64,000 bases of DNA from UBA7867 sp964579205 (GTDB lineage: Bacteria; Bacillota; Clostridia; Christensenellales; UBA1242). Positions 7,442 to 16,482 of this stretch are shown here, piece by piece. Each line of letters opens with the position of its first letter. Position 1 is the stretch's first letter. Under the pieces are notes generated by a model, which saw only the letters and a list, made by a program, of their open reading frames with translations, was not told where the DNA came from and did not search any database. Position numbers and translations under genes: made by a program. Location: positions 8,188 to 72,187 of the forward strand of contig CAZOFH010000006.1 of assembly GCA_964579205.1 (NCBI GenBank), written 5' to 3'.

Positions 7442-8617
7442 TTAATTGGCGCCTCTTTCGGCAGATTGCGCACTCTCTTTCGCTATGCCGCGGTCGCCAG
7501 CATAATCATCTATGATATGCTGAAAAATCGGCGCAAAATCAACCTCTGTAAGAGGTGTAATTTGGCAACTGCCGGCAGTGTCATTTAGGTTGGAGAGTTG
7601 CGGTAGACAATACAACATATTCTGCGACTGAAAAATCTCGGCGTCTAGCACTGTACCGCTCGCCTCCATTACATCAACAACGGGGGCAAGAGCCGCCTCT
7701 TTCTCCTTGCGTGACGCAAAGTATTTTTTGCCCCAAGTACTACCCCACTGCTGCAAAACATCTTGATTTGCCTCTACCAATTCAGCAAACTTTTGTAGAT
7801 CCTGCTGTTCCTTTTCGATTTCGCGCAACTTGACACCGATAGTCTTGGTCACATATTGGCACACACCAGCCTCATCATCTGCGTGACGCTGGCGCATTTG
7901 ATTGAATGTCGCCATCACCGACACAATCGGGTCAGCACTGCTGACGAGCAGACCTTTGCGCAGCCCTGAGTAATCTGGATGCGTTTTGCGAAATTCTTTT
8001 AGCCCTTGAATAGAAAAACTACCGTCTGAATTGGTCACCTGAGCGACAAAATCAGAAAACTGCTGATGCTTGACCGTTTTGTCAACATATGCATAATAGT
8101 TGTCAAACAAAAAGGCAAAAGCCTCAGAATAGATCTCCTTGGTAAGACGCTGGATATACTTTTTGCTTTCCTTTTTTATCTCGGCTACAGCGACTTTTCT
8201 ATCCTCGACTGACATTTGGCTATATTGCCCGAATAGGCTAATCTTGTACTGGATGTACCTGCGCAAAAACTCCTCTCTGTCGTCAAAGTTTAGCAATAGC
8301 ATTATCTTGGTATACTCAGCGCTGCACTTTGCAAAACTTGCCTCATTCTTTTCGTCTAGCCCTTCCCAAAGAGATTTGCCATACTGCTTTACCCCGCCTT
8401 GCGATGGCATATGATGCACAATTTCAAAGTCGTTGGCATAGCCTAGCACCCCACTCTGTTTGCCATTGGCAATCCTTAGGTACAATCTGCGGTCGCGACC
8501 TGATAGTGCGCCAGCCACACCAAAAACGTCGCGATAACGCGAATTCCTCATCGCATACCCCAACACGCGGTGCATATAGTTTGGATGATCCAACAATGTC
8601 TCTACTGTAATTTTCAT
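7442..8617 (-). CDS. Tandem paralogue 1 (long form), unknown function
   Basis: First from the left of four related genes between trmD and rbgA. The 391-residue protein has no signal peptide or membrane segment. Family blocks: N-terminal ETLLDHPNYMHRVLGYA and FGVAG; LGYANDFE at about 57; CSAEYTKIMLLLNFDDREEF at about 98; a helical block with IQYKISLFG and RKVAVAEIKKES; and C-terminal QNMLYCLPQLSNLN, DFAPIFQ and the tail ERGAN. It keeps a middle segment (VTNSDGSFSI and the following 60 residues) shared only with paralogue 4. AAGGGG precedes the ATG. I recognise no known family. Confidence 0.75.
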   Translation of the reverse strand: MKITVETLLDHPNYMHRVLGYAMRNSRYRDVFGVAGALSGRDRRLYLRIANGKQSGVLGYANDFEIVHHMPSQGGVKQYGKSLWEGLDEKNEASFAKCSAEYTKIMLLLNFDDREEFLRRYIQYKISLFGQYSQMSVEDRKVAVAEIKKESKKYIQRLTKEIYSEAFAFLFDNYYAYVDKTVKHQQFSDFVAQVTNSDGSFSIQGLKEFRKTHPDYSGLRKGLLVSSADPIVSVMATFNQMRQRHADDEAGVCQYVTKTIGVKLREIEKEQQDLQKFAELVEANQDVLQQWGSTWGKKYFASRKEKEAALAPVVDVMEASGTVLDAEIFQSQNMLYCLPQLSNLNDTAGSCQITPLTEVDFAPIFQHIIDDYAGDRGIAKESAQSAERGAN

Positions 8618-8811
8618 AACTTTTTCCCCTTCATTATTTTTATAACTCTTGCGATACTATTCTCTAGTCTTGATTGTATAATTTTGCCCTAGCGCCCGCC
8701 CTACCCAATCGGGCTACAAACTACCCGCACTCTATCTTGGGTAACAGGCAAATCTCATACTCAGATTACTCTCACCCAGCGCATAGCCTCATTTAGTGAC
8801 ACACGAGGACA

Positions 8812-9792
8812 CTAGTTTGCACCTTGTCGGGCAGCGGCTGATTCTTTTTCGGCTGATGCTGCGATTTTGTCTTGACGATAACCAGAGATAAAAGTCTCAA
8901 AGATTGGTACATAGTCAATATCCAAAATATCCTCCATACAGCACAAGCCCGCCCCCTCGTTTAGACTAGACATTTGCGGCAGACGGTACATAATATTTTG
9001 CCGTCTCTCGGATGCCGAGCCTGCCCGAGTTCTTCTCTGGCATCCCCCTGAATGCCTCACATACCTTTTTGTGTTGTCAATAAATCCTCTACCGCTACTC
9101 TGCTGCCACGATGACAGCACATCTTGATTGTCCTCGACTAGGTTGGTAAAATTTCGCAAATCCGCCTCGTCCTTTGGCTTGGGCTCTTTGTCAGCCTGCA
9201 CGCAAGCCACGTGGCGCATCTGCAAATCATAGTAGTGATTGAACATTAGAGAAAACACATCTGCATAAATATCATCTGCCAAGCGGTCTAGATATTCACG
9301 ACTGGATTTTTTGATATCGGCGACCACTACCTTGCGCTCATCCGCAGGCAGAGAGGTATTACGCCCAAACAAGCCAATCTTGTACTGGGTGTACTTGCGG
9401 TAAAAGTCCTCGCGCTCTTTAAAATTCAAAAACAGCATAATCTTGGTATAGTCGTCACCACACTCATCGAAGCCCTTTTCGCCCGGAGTACTATTGACCT
9501 CTTCCCAAGTAGGGTTTGTCTTGAGAATGATACCTCGTTGCTTGTGCATACGCCTGAGCAACTCAAAATTGTTGACATATCCCAAGATACCCAATTTGTC
9601 TCTACTTCTATCCGTAATGAGCGGATGACGAATCTTTAACTGGTCAAGCCTAATGTACAGAGAATTATCAGGACCAAAATCCTCGCCAGTGATACCAAAC
9701 TCATCCTCAAAGACCGAATCCCTAAAGACGTACCCCATCACCCGATGAAAATATGTAGGATGCTCCATCAGTTTTTCTATAGTATATTTCAT
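8812..9792 (-). CDS. Tandem paralogue 2 (short form), unknown function
   Basis: A 326-residue member of the four-gene family: MEHPTYFHRVMGYVFRDS at the N-terminus, LGYVNNFELL, CGDDYTKIMLFLNFKERED, then YRLPQMSSLNEGAG, DIDYVPIFETF and the tail RQGAN. It lacks the middle segment of about 60 residues found in paralogues 1 and 4, like paralogue 3. Residues around VRHSGGCQRRTRAGS do not match the relatives although the sequence on both sides does. This could be a compensated frameshift or simple divergence. GAGGGAT precedes the ATG. Confidence 0.72.
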   Translation of the reverse strand: MKYTIEKLMEHPTYFHRVMGYVFRDSVFEDEFGITGEDFGPDNSLYIRLDQLKIRHPLITDRSRDKLGILGYVNNFELLRRMHKQRGIILKTNPTWEEVNSTPGEKGFDECGDDYTKIMLFLNFKEREDFYRKYTQYKIGLFGRNTSLPADERKVVVADIKKSSREYLDRLADDIYADVFSLMFNHYYDLQMRHVACVQADKEPKPKDEADLRNFTNLVEDNQDVLSSWQQSSGRGFIDNTKRYVRHSGGCQRRTRAGSASERRQNIMYRLPQMSSLNEGAGLCCMEDILDIDYVPIFETFISGYRQDKIAASAEKESAAARQGAN

Positions 9793-9948
9793 AATTATCC
9801 CTCTTTTGTTTTTCTATCATAACAATAGGATAGCCTCTCCCCCTATTGCCTGCGCTGTTATTTTGTCAAAAAGCCTAACTCCAATAGTCGCAAAACGGAC
9901 TACCGCTTATCGCTGTGCGTAGGCTATAGGTTTTGGCTGTGCTAGCCA

Positions 9949-10962
9949 CTAGTCCGCAGCCTTTTGCGCAGATGCATCCGCACTATTTTCTGCAGCAGCA
10001 CCGCCCATATAGTCTTGCCTAAAGCCATCCAAAAAGGTCTCAAAAATCGGCACATAGTCGATATCACGCACGCCCACGACACTACATCTAGCCACTTCTT
10101 CATCTAGGTTTGAAAATTGCGGCAAGCGGTATAAAATATTCTGCTTCCTCTCATATTCGGAGGTTGCACCGAATTTGCTATCATACTCGGTCGGGCGTAT
10201 TGCGAACTGCTCGCGCAAATCAAAATACTTTTGCCCGCCACGGCTACGCCACGTCTCGATGACATCTTGATTGTCCTCGATGAGTTTGTCAAAAGTGCGC
10301 AAATCCTCCTCATCCTTTGGCTTGGGAGCCTTGCCATTTTGATAGCAATACTCGTGCACCCCACGCAAATAGTACTGCTGATTGAGCATTAGCGAAAAGA
10401 CATCAGAATAAATTTGATTAGTCAAATACCCCAGATACGCCTGATTGTCCTTTTTGATATTCGCCACTACCTCTTTCCTTTGTTCGGTAGGCAAATTGTT
10501 GTTGCTATGACCGAAAACGCTGATTTTGTACTGATTGTACTTGCGTGCGAAATCATCACGCTCTTTAAAATTCAAAAACAACATAATCTTGGTATAGTCG
10601 TCACTACATTCCGAAAATCCCGCTTCGCCTGCAGCCGCATTCTTTTCTACTTCGTCCCACAAGACACTAGTATTTAGCCATCTACCTGTTTGCTTGTGCA
10701 TATTCTTGAGCAATTCAAAATCATTAATATACCCCAAGGCATTAAAATCCCTAGTAATATGGTCGCGTCTACCAGTCCACGTACCCTCGCGAATCATCCA
10801 GTCACGGCTCAGCCCTATCCTAATATAAAACCTGTCATCAGGTCCCACCACATCGCCGAAAACACCGAAATCATCGAAAAATCTAGTATTCCTCAACGAA
10901 TATGCTATCACCCTGTGAAAATATGTAGGGCGCTCTAATAATTTGTTTAATGTATATTTCAT
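9949..10962 (-). CDS. Tandem paralogue 3 (short form), unknown function
   Basis: A 337-residue family member most like paralogue 2: LLERPTYFHRVIAYSLRN, LGYINDFELLKNMHKQTG, CSDDYTKIMLFLNFKERDD, YNQYKISVFG, and C-terminal QNILYRLPQFSNLDE with DIDYVPIFETF. The ATG at 10962 is chosen because AAGGTG lies six bases before it; GTG and ATG codons 6-9 bp upstream are also in frame. The C-terminus ends QKAAD instead of the R-x-GxN tail of the other three. Confidence 0.72.
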   Translation of the reverse strand: MKYTLNKLLERPTYFHRVIAYSLRNTRFFDDFGVFGDVVGPDDRFYIRIGLSRDWMIREGTWTGRRDHITRDFNALGYINDFELLKNMHKQTGRWLNTSVLWDEVEKNAAAGEAGFSECSDDYTKIMLFLNFKERDDFARKYNQYKISVFGHSNNNLPTEQRKEVVANIKKDNQAYLGYLTNQIYSDVFSLMLNQQYYLRGVHEYCYQNGKAPKPKDEEDLRTFDKLIEDNQDVIETWRSRGGQKYFDLREQFAIRPTEYDSKFGATSEYERKQNILYRLPQFSNLDEEVARCSVVGVRDIDYVPIFETFLDGFRQDYMGGAAAENSADASAQKAAD

Positions 10963-11151
10963 AACCATCACCTTCGATTATTTTTTGTTAAAAATCCTCT
11001 CACGACCTGCCAAAACATAACTCTTATTCTCACTTAATCACGCAGCGCTATCCACCCGCTCTCAAAGTAGCGAGCGCCCGTATACGAGCCCTGTTAATTC
11101 TTCGCCTCAGCGACCTAATAGTGCTTTTGCCTGTCAATAGTCACAAAAGCG

Positions 11152-12324
11152 TCAGTTTGTACCGCGCTCGGCATACTTTGCCTTGCTACCACTAATGCTC
11201 TTTTGATAACAGTCCTCTTTGTAATCGTCTACAAAAGTCTGGAATAACGGCACATAGTCGATGTCGCGCAAGCCGACTAGGCTGCAGCTAGCAGTCTCTT
11301 CGTTTAGGCTAGAGAACTGCGGCAGACGATATAGGATATTTTGCTGTCTAGTATACTCTGAGTTTACGCCATATTTCTCTACCATACTAGCCGACTGGCT
11401 AGACACTGCGAGCCTATTCTTAAAGTATTTTTTGCCCCCAGTCTTTTTCCACATTTTGATAGCGTCTTGGTTATTCATCACCAATGCGGTAAACCTTTGC
11501 AAATCCTCGTCGTCTTTTTGGATAGCCTTGAGCCTGTCATTGATGACTTTTGTAATGTATTTTTGTTTGTAAGCGTCGCCAGATTTTTTGCCTCTCAGAT
11601 GTGCAGGCAACGCCTCGAGCGAAACAATCATATCGGCACGCCCCTCTGGGCTATCTTTTGAAATCGCGAACCTCGCAGGGTGGTCACGGCGATAGATATC
11701 CATCAGAGTCTGCGAATAATTGCCGTCGTGGTCAGTCACTCTATGCACAAATTCCAAAAACTCTTTGTTTTTGTCCTGCTGCTCTTGCAAATGGTAATAA
11801 TTGTCTAGCATTAGAGAGAACACATCATAATAAATCTCGTCAGCCAAGCGGTCTAGGTAATCACGATTGTCCGCCTTTAACTTGGCGACCTCGGCTTTTC
11901 TCTGCTCAATCGATTGCGCAGCGCTCCTTTTGCCGAGCTGGCGAATCTTGTACTGGATAAACCTGCTATAATAGTCTTGCTTATCGCCAAAGTTTAAAAA
12001 GAGCATCATTTTGGCATAATCATCGCTACACTTCTCAAAATCAGCCCCATCCTGACGCGCCTTTGCCTCGAGCCACAGACGATTTGAACTAGCGACTTTG
12101 CCGCCCTGCATATACATATGCTTGAGGAATTCAAAGTCATTGATATACCCCAAAATGCACTCATCCTTTACGCAATCCAGCCTCACATATAGCCTATCAT
12201 CCTGCCCGAAAATCACCCCCGGTATCCCAAAATCGTCTACATACGGAGTATTCCTAAGAGCGTATGCTATCACCCTGTGAAAATACGCAGGATGGTCTAA
12301 TAATGTTTCTATATTATATTTCAT
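11152..12324 (-). CDS. Tandem paralogue 4 (long form), unknown function
   Basis: A 390-residue family member directly downstream of trmD (47 bp), so it should be read from the rpsP-rimM-trmD transcript. Blocks: LLDHPAYFHRVIAYALRN, LGYINDFEFLKHM, CSDDYAKMMLFLNFGDK, LADEIYYDVFSLMLDNYYHLQ, the long-form middle VTDHDGNYSQ, and QNILYRLPQFSSLNE, DIDYVPLFQTF, tail ERGTN. The array order is long-short-short-long, which suggests duplication of a long gene with loss of the middle in the two inner copies, or the reverse. Charged, helical and cytosolic by composition. Confidence 0.75.
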   Translation of the reverse strand: MKYNIETLLDHPAYFHRVIAYALRNTPYVDDFGIPGVIFGQDDRLYVRLDCVKDECILGYINDFEFLKHMYMQGGKVASSNRLWLEAKARQDGADFEKCSDDYAKMMLFLNFGDKQDYYSRFIQYKIRQLGKRSAAQSIEQRKAEVAKLKADNRDYLDRLADEIYYDVFSLMLDNYYHLQEQQDKNKEFLEFVHRVTDHDGNYSQTLMDIYRRDHPARFAISKDSPEGRADMIVSLEALPAHLRGKKSGDAYKQKYITKVINDRLKAIQKDDEDLQRFTALVMNNQDAIKMWKKTGGKKYFKNRLAVSSQSASMVEKYGVNSEYTRQQNILYRLPQFSSLNEETASCSLVGLRDIDYVPLFQTFVDDYKEDCYQKSISGSKAKYAERGTN

Positions 12325-12371
12325 AATGATTACCTTCTTTTTTGCTTTTCTCCCAATTTCCCACTACTAGC

Positions 12372-13043
12372 CTAATCTCTTTTTAGCAAATCAGGGCGGC
12401 GCAGGGCTGTCAATTTTTCACTCTCGGCACGGCGCCACTTTGCGATTTCGCCATGATTACCACTTAACAGCACCTCGGGCACCTTTAACCCACGAAATTC
12501 TGCTGGGCGAGTATACTGCGGAAACTCAAGCAAATCCTCGCTAAATGTCTCATTGCGAGCGGAATTGATATTACCTAGCACGTTAGGCAGCAGCCGGCAA
12601 ACAGCATCCGTCACCACCATACTAGCCAATTCCCCTCCAGTGAGGATGTAGTCGCCGATACTAATCTCTTGGTCCACAAAAGTGTCGATTACGCGCTGGT
12701 CTATTCCCTCATAGTGTCCACAAATGAGTATGAGGTGCTTTTTCTCAGACAAATCGGCAGCAATTTTTTGCGAAAAGCGGTCGCCCTTTGGCGACATATA
12801 GATGACCCACGCGTCGTCATCCAAAACACTCTCGATGCAGTCGAATAACGGCTGAGGCGTCATCAATAGCCCTTCACCACCACCAAAAGTATAGTCGTCG
12901 CACTTGTGATGTTTGTCCAAAGAAAACTCTCTGATGTCTATCACATTTATCTCTATCGCCCCGACCTTGCTCGCGCGCTCTAGAATACTTTCCCTCAATG
13001 GAGCGAAACTATTCGGAAAAAGCGTGAGAATATCAATCTTCAT
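12372..13043 (-). CDS. trmD: tRNA (guanine-37-N1)-methyltransferase
   Basis: TrmD methylates G37 next to the anticodon in tRNAs with G36 and so protects the reading frame. It is a SPOUT enzyme with a trefoil knot that binds S-adenosylmethionine. The 223-residue protein shows IDILTLFPNSF at the start, the catalytic-region segment GGGEGLLMTPQP, LICGHYEGIDQRV, and the knot signature ISIGDYILTGGELA. It overlaps rimM by 11 bp, the usual Firmicutes arrangement. Confidence 0.97.
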   Translation of the reverse strand: MKIDILTLFPNSFAPLRESILERASKVGAIEINVIDIREFSLDKHHKCDDYTFGGGEGLLMTPQPLFDCIESVLDDDAWVIYMSPKGDRFSQKIAADLSEKKHLILICGHYEGIDQRVIDTFVDQEISIGDYILTGGELASMVVTDAVCRLLPNVLGNINSARNETFSEDLLEFPQYTRPAEFRGLKVPEVLLSGNHGEIAKWRRAESEKLTALRRPDLLKRD

Positions 13044-13533
13044 AATCTGTCACCTCGCTAAATTTTGCCTTGTCTACCACGATTTTCTTTGCTTGAGTAT
13101 CCACCGACAGAAAAACCGTGCGCAAAAACGGGCACGCGATGCTAGCAAAATCTCGATGAATGGTGAGGATATCAGTCGAACCGTAATTCTCCACCTCGAC
13201 CACTTTGCCCACATACTCACCGTCAGCCGTGTACACTTCGCAATCGACAAGGTCAGCGAAAAGATACTCACCATTGTCTAGGCTAACATCGACGCCGTCA
13301 GGTATACTGATGATTGCGTCGCGTAATTCCTCTGCAGCATTCCTATCCCGTGAGATGTCGAGCGAAACATACGCATACCCGTCACGTATAGAGCAAGCAG
13401 TAATGTGTGCCGTCTTGCCCGCTACCACCACCTCGGTGTCAGGGCGCAAAAATTCTGCCTTGGATAAAGGCAAAACCTTGAGTTCGCCCTTGATACCTTG
13501 CGGCTTTAGCACTTTGCCCAATTCTATTACCAT
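13033..13533 (-). CDS. rimM: 16S rRNA processing protein RimM
   Basis: RimM helps mature the 30S head and binds S19. The 166-residue product starts MVIELGKVLKPQGIKGELKV, the family signature, and has the C-terminal PRC-barrel with VEVENYGSTDILTIH and PFLRTVFLSVD. The frame extends 25 codons upstream, but GGGAGGG lies directly before the ATG at 13533, where homology begins. The KH-domain gene usually found between rpsP and rimM in Bacillus is absent. trmD overlaps its 3' end. Confidence 0.93.
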   Translation of the reverse strand: MVIELGKVLKPQGIKGELKVLPLSKAEFLRPDTEVVVAGKTAHITACSIRDGYAYVSLDISRDRNAAEELRDAIISIPDGVDVSLDNGEYLFADLVDCEVYTADGEYVGKVVEVENYGSTDILTIHRDFASIACPFLRTVFLSVDTQAKKIVVDKAKFSEVTDYED

Positions 13534-13623
13534 TTTCCCTCCCAATAAAAAACGAGAAATGTTTGACACAATTCTCGTCCAGCACAAGAAAGCCCGTGCA
13601 AGACACAAACTTTCTCAAAAAAA

Positions 13624-13956
13624 TTATTCCGCAGCAGCAGCCTCAGCATCAGCCTCTTTTGCCTTTGGTGCAGGAGGCATCTTTTTGGCACGAGGAGCCA
13701 CGTAAGGCTTAGCCTCGATGATGCCGTCCTTTACTAGCAACTCTTTTGCAGTCTCGGTAGGAGTAGCACCCACGCTCAACCAGTATTGTACACGGTCCTT
13801 TTTGAGGTTAAGTTCAAAAGGCTCCTTGAGCGGGTTGTAAGTACCCAAGTTCTCAATGTACTTACCGTTTCTTGCGCAACGAGAATCCGCTGCCACCACA
13901 CGGTAGAATGGTGATTTTTTGTCGCCCATACGGGTCAATCTAATTTTAACTGCCAT
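13624..13956 (-). CDS. rpsP: 30S ribosomal protein S16
   Basis: The first 80 residues are typical S16: VKIRLTRMGDKKSPFYRVV, ADSRCARNGKYIE, LGTYNPLKEP and VQYWLSVGATPTE. A C-terminal tail of about 25 residues, rich in Pro, Lys, Ala and Glu (KEADAEAAAAE), extends beyond the Bacillus protein and is probably flexible. It lies 43 bp downstream of ffh and 91 bp before rimM. Confidence 0.96.
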   Translation of the reverse strand: MAVKIRLTRMGDKKSPFYRVVAADSRCARNGKYIENLGTYNPLKEPFELNLKKDRVQYWLSVGATPTETAKELLVKDGIIEAKPYVAPRAKKMPPAPKAKEADAEAAAAE

Positions 13957-13998
13957 TTTGTAATTTTCTCCTTAAATAAATTATATAATTTTCGTTAA

Positions 13999-15318
13999 TT
14001 AAAACGGAAATTTCATCTTTTTGCCTTTTTTGCCGCCGTATTGCTTCATCAAATCCTTGCTTTGATTGAATTGCTTTAACAAGGTGTTTACCTCTTGTAT
14101 CGAGGTGCCACTACCCTGCGCAATACGCTTTTTCTGCCCTGCCTTGATACAGTCTGGGTCCATACGCTCTTTTTCTGTCATCGACTGGATAATCGCCTTG
14201 TTTTTGGCAATCTCATGCTCATCCACCGTCACATTACCGACTTTGTTTCTGAGCCCCGGAATCATATCCATTAGAGTGTTGATATCGCCCATTTTCTTTA
14301 CATTCTCGATTTGGTTGAGATAGTCCTGCAAGGTAAAGGAATTTTCTCTGAACGAACGCTGCAACTGCTCCAATTCTTTTTGGTCGACAGCGCTCTGAGC
14401 CTTCTCAATGAGAGTCATCACATCACCCATCCCCAAAATCCTGCTCGCCATCCTATCGGGGTAAAACGGCTCAAGGTCGCCCAATTTTTCGCCGACACCA
14501 CAGTACTTGATAGGCTTGCCTGTGACCGCCTTGACCGATAATGCCACACCACCGCGAGTGTCACCGTCAAGTTTGGTAACAATGATACCCGTCACATCTA
14601 GTTGGTCATTAAACTCCTTTGCCACAGTCACACTGTCTTGACCAGTCATCGCATCGATGGTAAAGAGGATTTCATTCGGCTCGATAGCGGACTTGAGTTC
14701 TCTCAACTCCTCCATCATCTTCTCGTCAATGTGCAGCCTACCTGCAGTATCTAGGATGACCACATCCAACCCCTGCTCCTTTGCGTGAGCGATAGCCTGC
14801 CGCGCCGTCTTGACCGGGTCTTGGGTACCGCGCTCAAACACCTCGACATTGGCTTGCTTGCCCACAATCTTGAGTTGCTCGATAGCAGACGGACGATAGA
14901 TATCACATCCGACCAACAGCGGACGCTTGCCTTGCGACTTGAGCAATGCACTCAATTTACCACACAGAGTAGTCTTACCAGCACCTTGCAAACCGCACAT
15001 CATAATGACGGCAGGCGGAGTGCCCGAAAAATCAAGTTTTGACTGAGTGCTACCCATCAATTCGACCAGTTCGTCACGGACAATCTTGATCACCTGCTGC
15101 CCTGGGGTCAGACTCTCTAACACCTCGACACCGCCCGCTTTCGCCGAAACATCCGCGATGAACTTTTTGGCTACCGCATAGTTGACATCAGCCTCGAGCA
15201 GAGCCACGCGTATCTCACGCATCGCCTGATTAACCTCGAGTTCGGTCAACTTGCCGCGCTGAGTGATTTTGCTGAAAATGTGGTTTAGCCTTTGGGACAA
15301 CCCCTCAAACAAAGCCAT
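13999..15318 (-). CDS. ffh: Signal recognition particle GTPase Ffh
   Basis: Ffh binds signal sequences of nascent membrane and secreted proteins and docks with FtsY. The 439 residues hold the N domain (residues 1-90), the G domain with P-loop GLQGAGKTT, DTAGRL and TKLDGD, and the M domain beginning near residue 300 with GMGDVMTLIEKAQ and the RNA-binding stretch around GSGTSIQEVN. Methionine-rich helices and a basic tail KKGKKMKFPF complete it. It starts 2 bp after ylxM ends. Confidence 0.97.
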   Translation of the reverse strand: MALFEGLSQRLNHIFSKITQRGKLTELEVNQAMREIRVALLEADVNYAVAKKFIADVSAKAGGVEVLESLTPGQQVIKIVRDELVELMGSTQSKLDFSGTPPAVIMMCGLQGAGKTTLCGKLSALLKSQGKRPLLVGCDIYRPSAIEQLKIVGKQANVEVFERGTQDPVKTARQAIAHAKEQGLDVVILDTAGRLHIDEKMMEELRELKSAIEPNEILFTIDAMTGQDSVTVAKEFNDQLDVTGIIVTKLDGDTRGGVALSVKAVTGKPIKYCGVGEKLGDLEPFYPDRMASRILGMGDVMTLIEKAQSAVDQKELEQLQRSFRENSFTLQDYLNQIENVKKMGDINTLMDMIPGLRNKVGNVTVDEHEIAKNKAIIQSMTEKERMDPDCIKAGQKKRIAQGSGTSIQEVNTLLKQFNQSKDLMKQYGGKKGKKMKFPF

Positions 15319-15320
15319 AT

Positions 15321-15662
15321 CTAACCCTCCAAAGTCTTGAATAATTGAGTGAATTCGTGAGCGATGCGACGAGCCTGCGACTTGTCCACAGCCACACTAC
15401 TAGCGACGCCGCCGACTCTCGACAAAATATCGTGATACTTGCCTACCAGCCCTAGCCGCTGCTCAAAAGCCTCTAACTTTGCCTTGCTCCGTCGCAAGAC
15501 ATCGCCTACCGCCTGCCGCGTAGTGCCGTTTTGTGAAGCAATCTCCTCTAATGTGGCATTGTAATCCACATAACGGCGCACAATGTCATATTGATTTTTG
15601 GTCAAGCAACCGCCGTAAAAATCCAGCAGTTCCGCCAAATACATCTGCTCGGCTAATCTCAT
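15321..15662 (-). CDS. ylxM: SRP-associated DNA-binding-like protein YlxM
   Basis: A 113-residue helix-turn-helix protein that is always found just before ffh in Firmicutes and can influence the SRP GTPase cycle. The pattern YLAELLDFYGGCLTKNQYDI followed by LEEIASQNGTTRQAVGDVL is the YlxM signature and resembles sigma region 4. It is the first gene of the long ribosome/SRP transcription unit. Confidence 0.93.
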   Translation of the reverse strand: MRLAEQMYLAELLDFYGGCLTKNQYDIVRRYVDYNATLEEIASQNGTTRQAVGDVLRRSKAKLEAFEQRLGLVGKYHDILSRVGGVASSVAVDKSQARRIAHEFTQLFKTLEG

Positions 15663-15708
15663 CTCTCACCTCAGTAAAAGGCTTGTAAAGTATTTCTACT
15701 TTACATAG

Positions 15709-15737
15709 ATTATATACGATTTCGCCCGCATTGTCAA
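15709..15737 (-). promoter_or_regulatory. Sigma-A promoter of the ylxM-ffh operon
   Basis: On the minus strand TTGACA, 17-nt spacer, TATAAT: full consensus. The short leader holds a hairpin (GTAAAGTA, loop TTTC, TACTTTAC, 15685-15704). Confidence 0.88.
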
Positions 15738-15873
15738 GAGGTTTTTACGATTTTTTGTGATTTTTTTTGCGGAATATTCGGGATGACGGCATAATTGAAT
15801 ACAAAGAATAAAATACCATATAATATATAAGGAATAAAAAATAAAAGAGGACAGGGCAAAAAAAATACCAAAA

Positions 15874-16416
15874 ATGAGCCAGAAAAAGCGGATATGTAGT
15901 ATAATAATTGTCTCAGTGCTGGCTGTGGGACTGGCGTTTTTGGGGGCGGTAGTGTACTGCTTCCCCATCAAATATCGAGAGGAAATCACACAATACGCCA
16001 GCCAGTTTGACGTGAATCCGACACTCATTGCGAGTGTAATAAATGCCGAAAGTCACTTTCGGGCGGACGCTGTGTCCCCCAAGGGCGCAATCGGGCTAAT
16101 GCAACTAATGCCCGCGACGGCAGAAGAATTAGCAAATAAACTCGGGCGCACGGATTTTGTCGCAGAAGATTTGCTCGACCCTGCCACCAATATTATGCTC
16201 GGGACATTTTACTTGCAGATTTTGATAGATGAATTTGGCGAGGAAAAAACCGCCCTTTGCGCCTACAATGCCGGACCGAATAAGGTTCGTTCTTGGCTCA
16301 AAAGCAGCACTTTTAGCACGGACGGGACAAATTTAGCCCAAATCCCCTACCCCGAGACACGGGATTATAGCGAGAAAATCGCCTTTTTCAAAAAAATATA
16401 TGCCGTGCTTTTTTGA
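15874..16416 (+). CDS. Membrane-anchored lytic transglycosylase (SLT domain)
   Basis: The enzyme cleaves the MurNAc-GlcNAc bond of peptidoglycan with formation of 1,6-anhydro ends. A signal anchor spans residues 7-30. The goose-type SLT domain follows: the catalytic glutamate is in INAESHFRADAVS, followed by KGAIGLMQLMPAT, LLDPATNIMLGTFYL and AYNAGPNKVRSWL. The length of 180 residues is typical of small Firmicutes SLT proteins. No strong ribosome binding site is visible; an A-rich stretch precedes the ATG. It is divergent from ylxM. Confidence 0.9.
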   Translation: MSQKKRICSIIIVSVLAVGLAFLGAVVYCFPIKYREEITQYASQFDVNPTLIASVINAESHFRADAVSPKGAIGLMQLMPATAEELANKLGRTDFVAEDLLDPATNIMLGTFYLQILIDEFGEEKTALCAYNAGPNKVRSWLKSSTFSTDGTNLAQIPYPETRDYSEKIAFFKKIYAVLF

Positions 16417-16428
16417 GGTCAAATTTTG

Positions 16429-16457
16429 TTGACTAAAATTCGCCCTTGTGATAAAAT
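16429..16457 (+). promoter_or_regulatory. Promoter of the DegV-like gene
   Basis: TTGACT, 17-nt spacer, TAAAAT, about 25 nt before the ATG at 16483. Confidence 0.75.
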
Positions 16458-16482
16458 TTGTGAAAAAGATAGTAGGTGAAAT

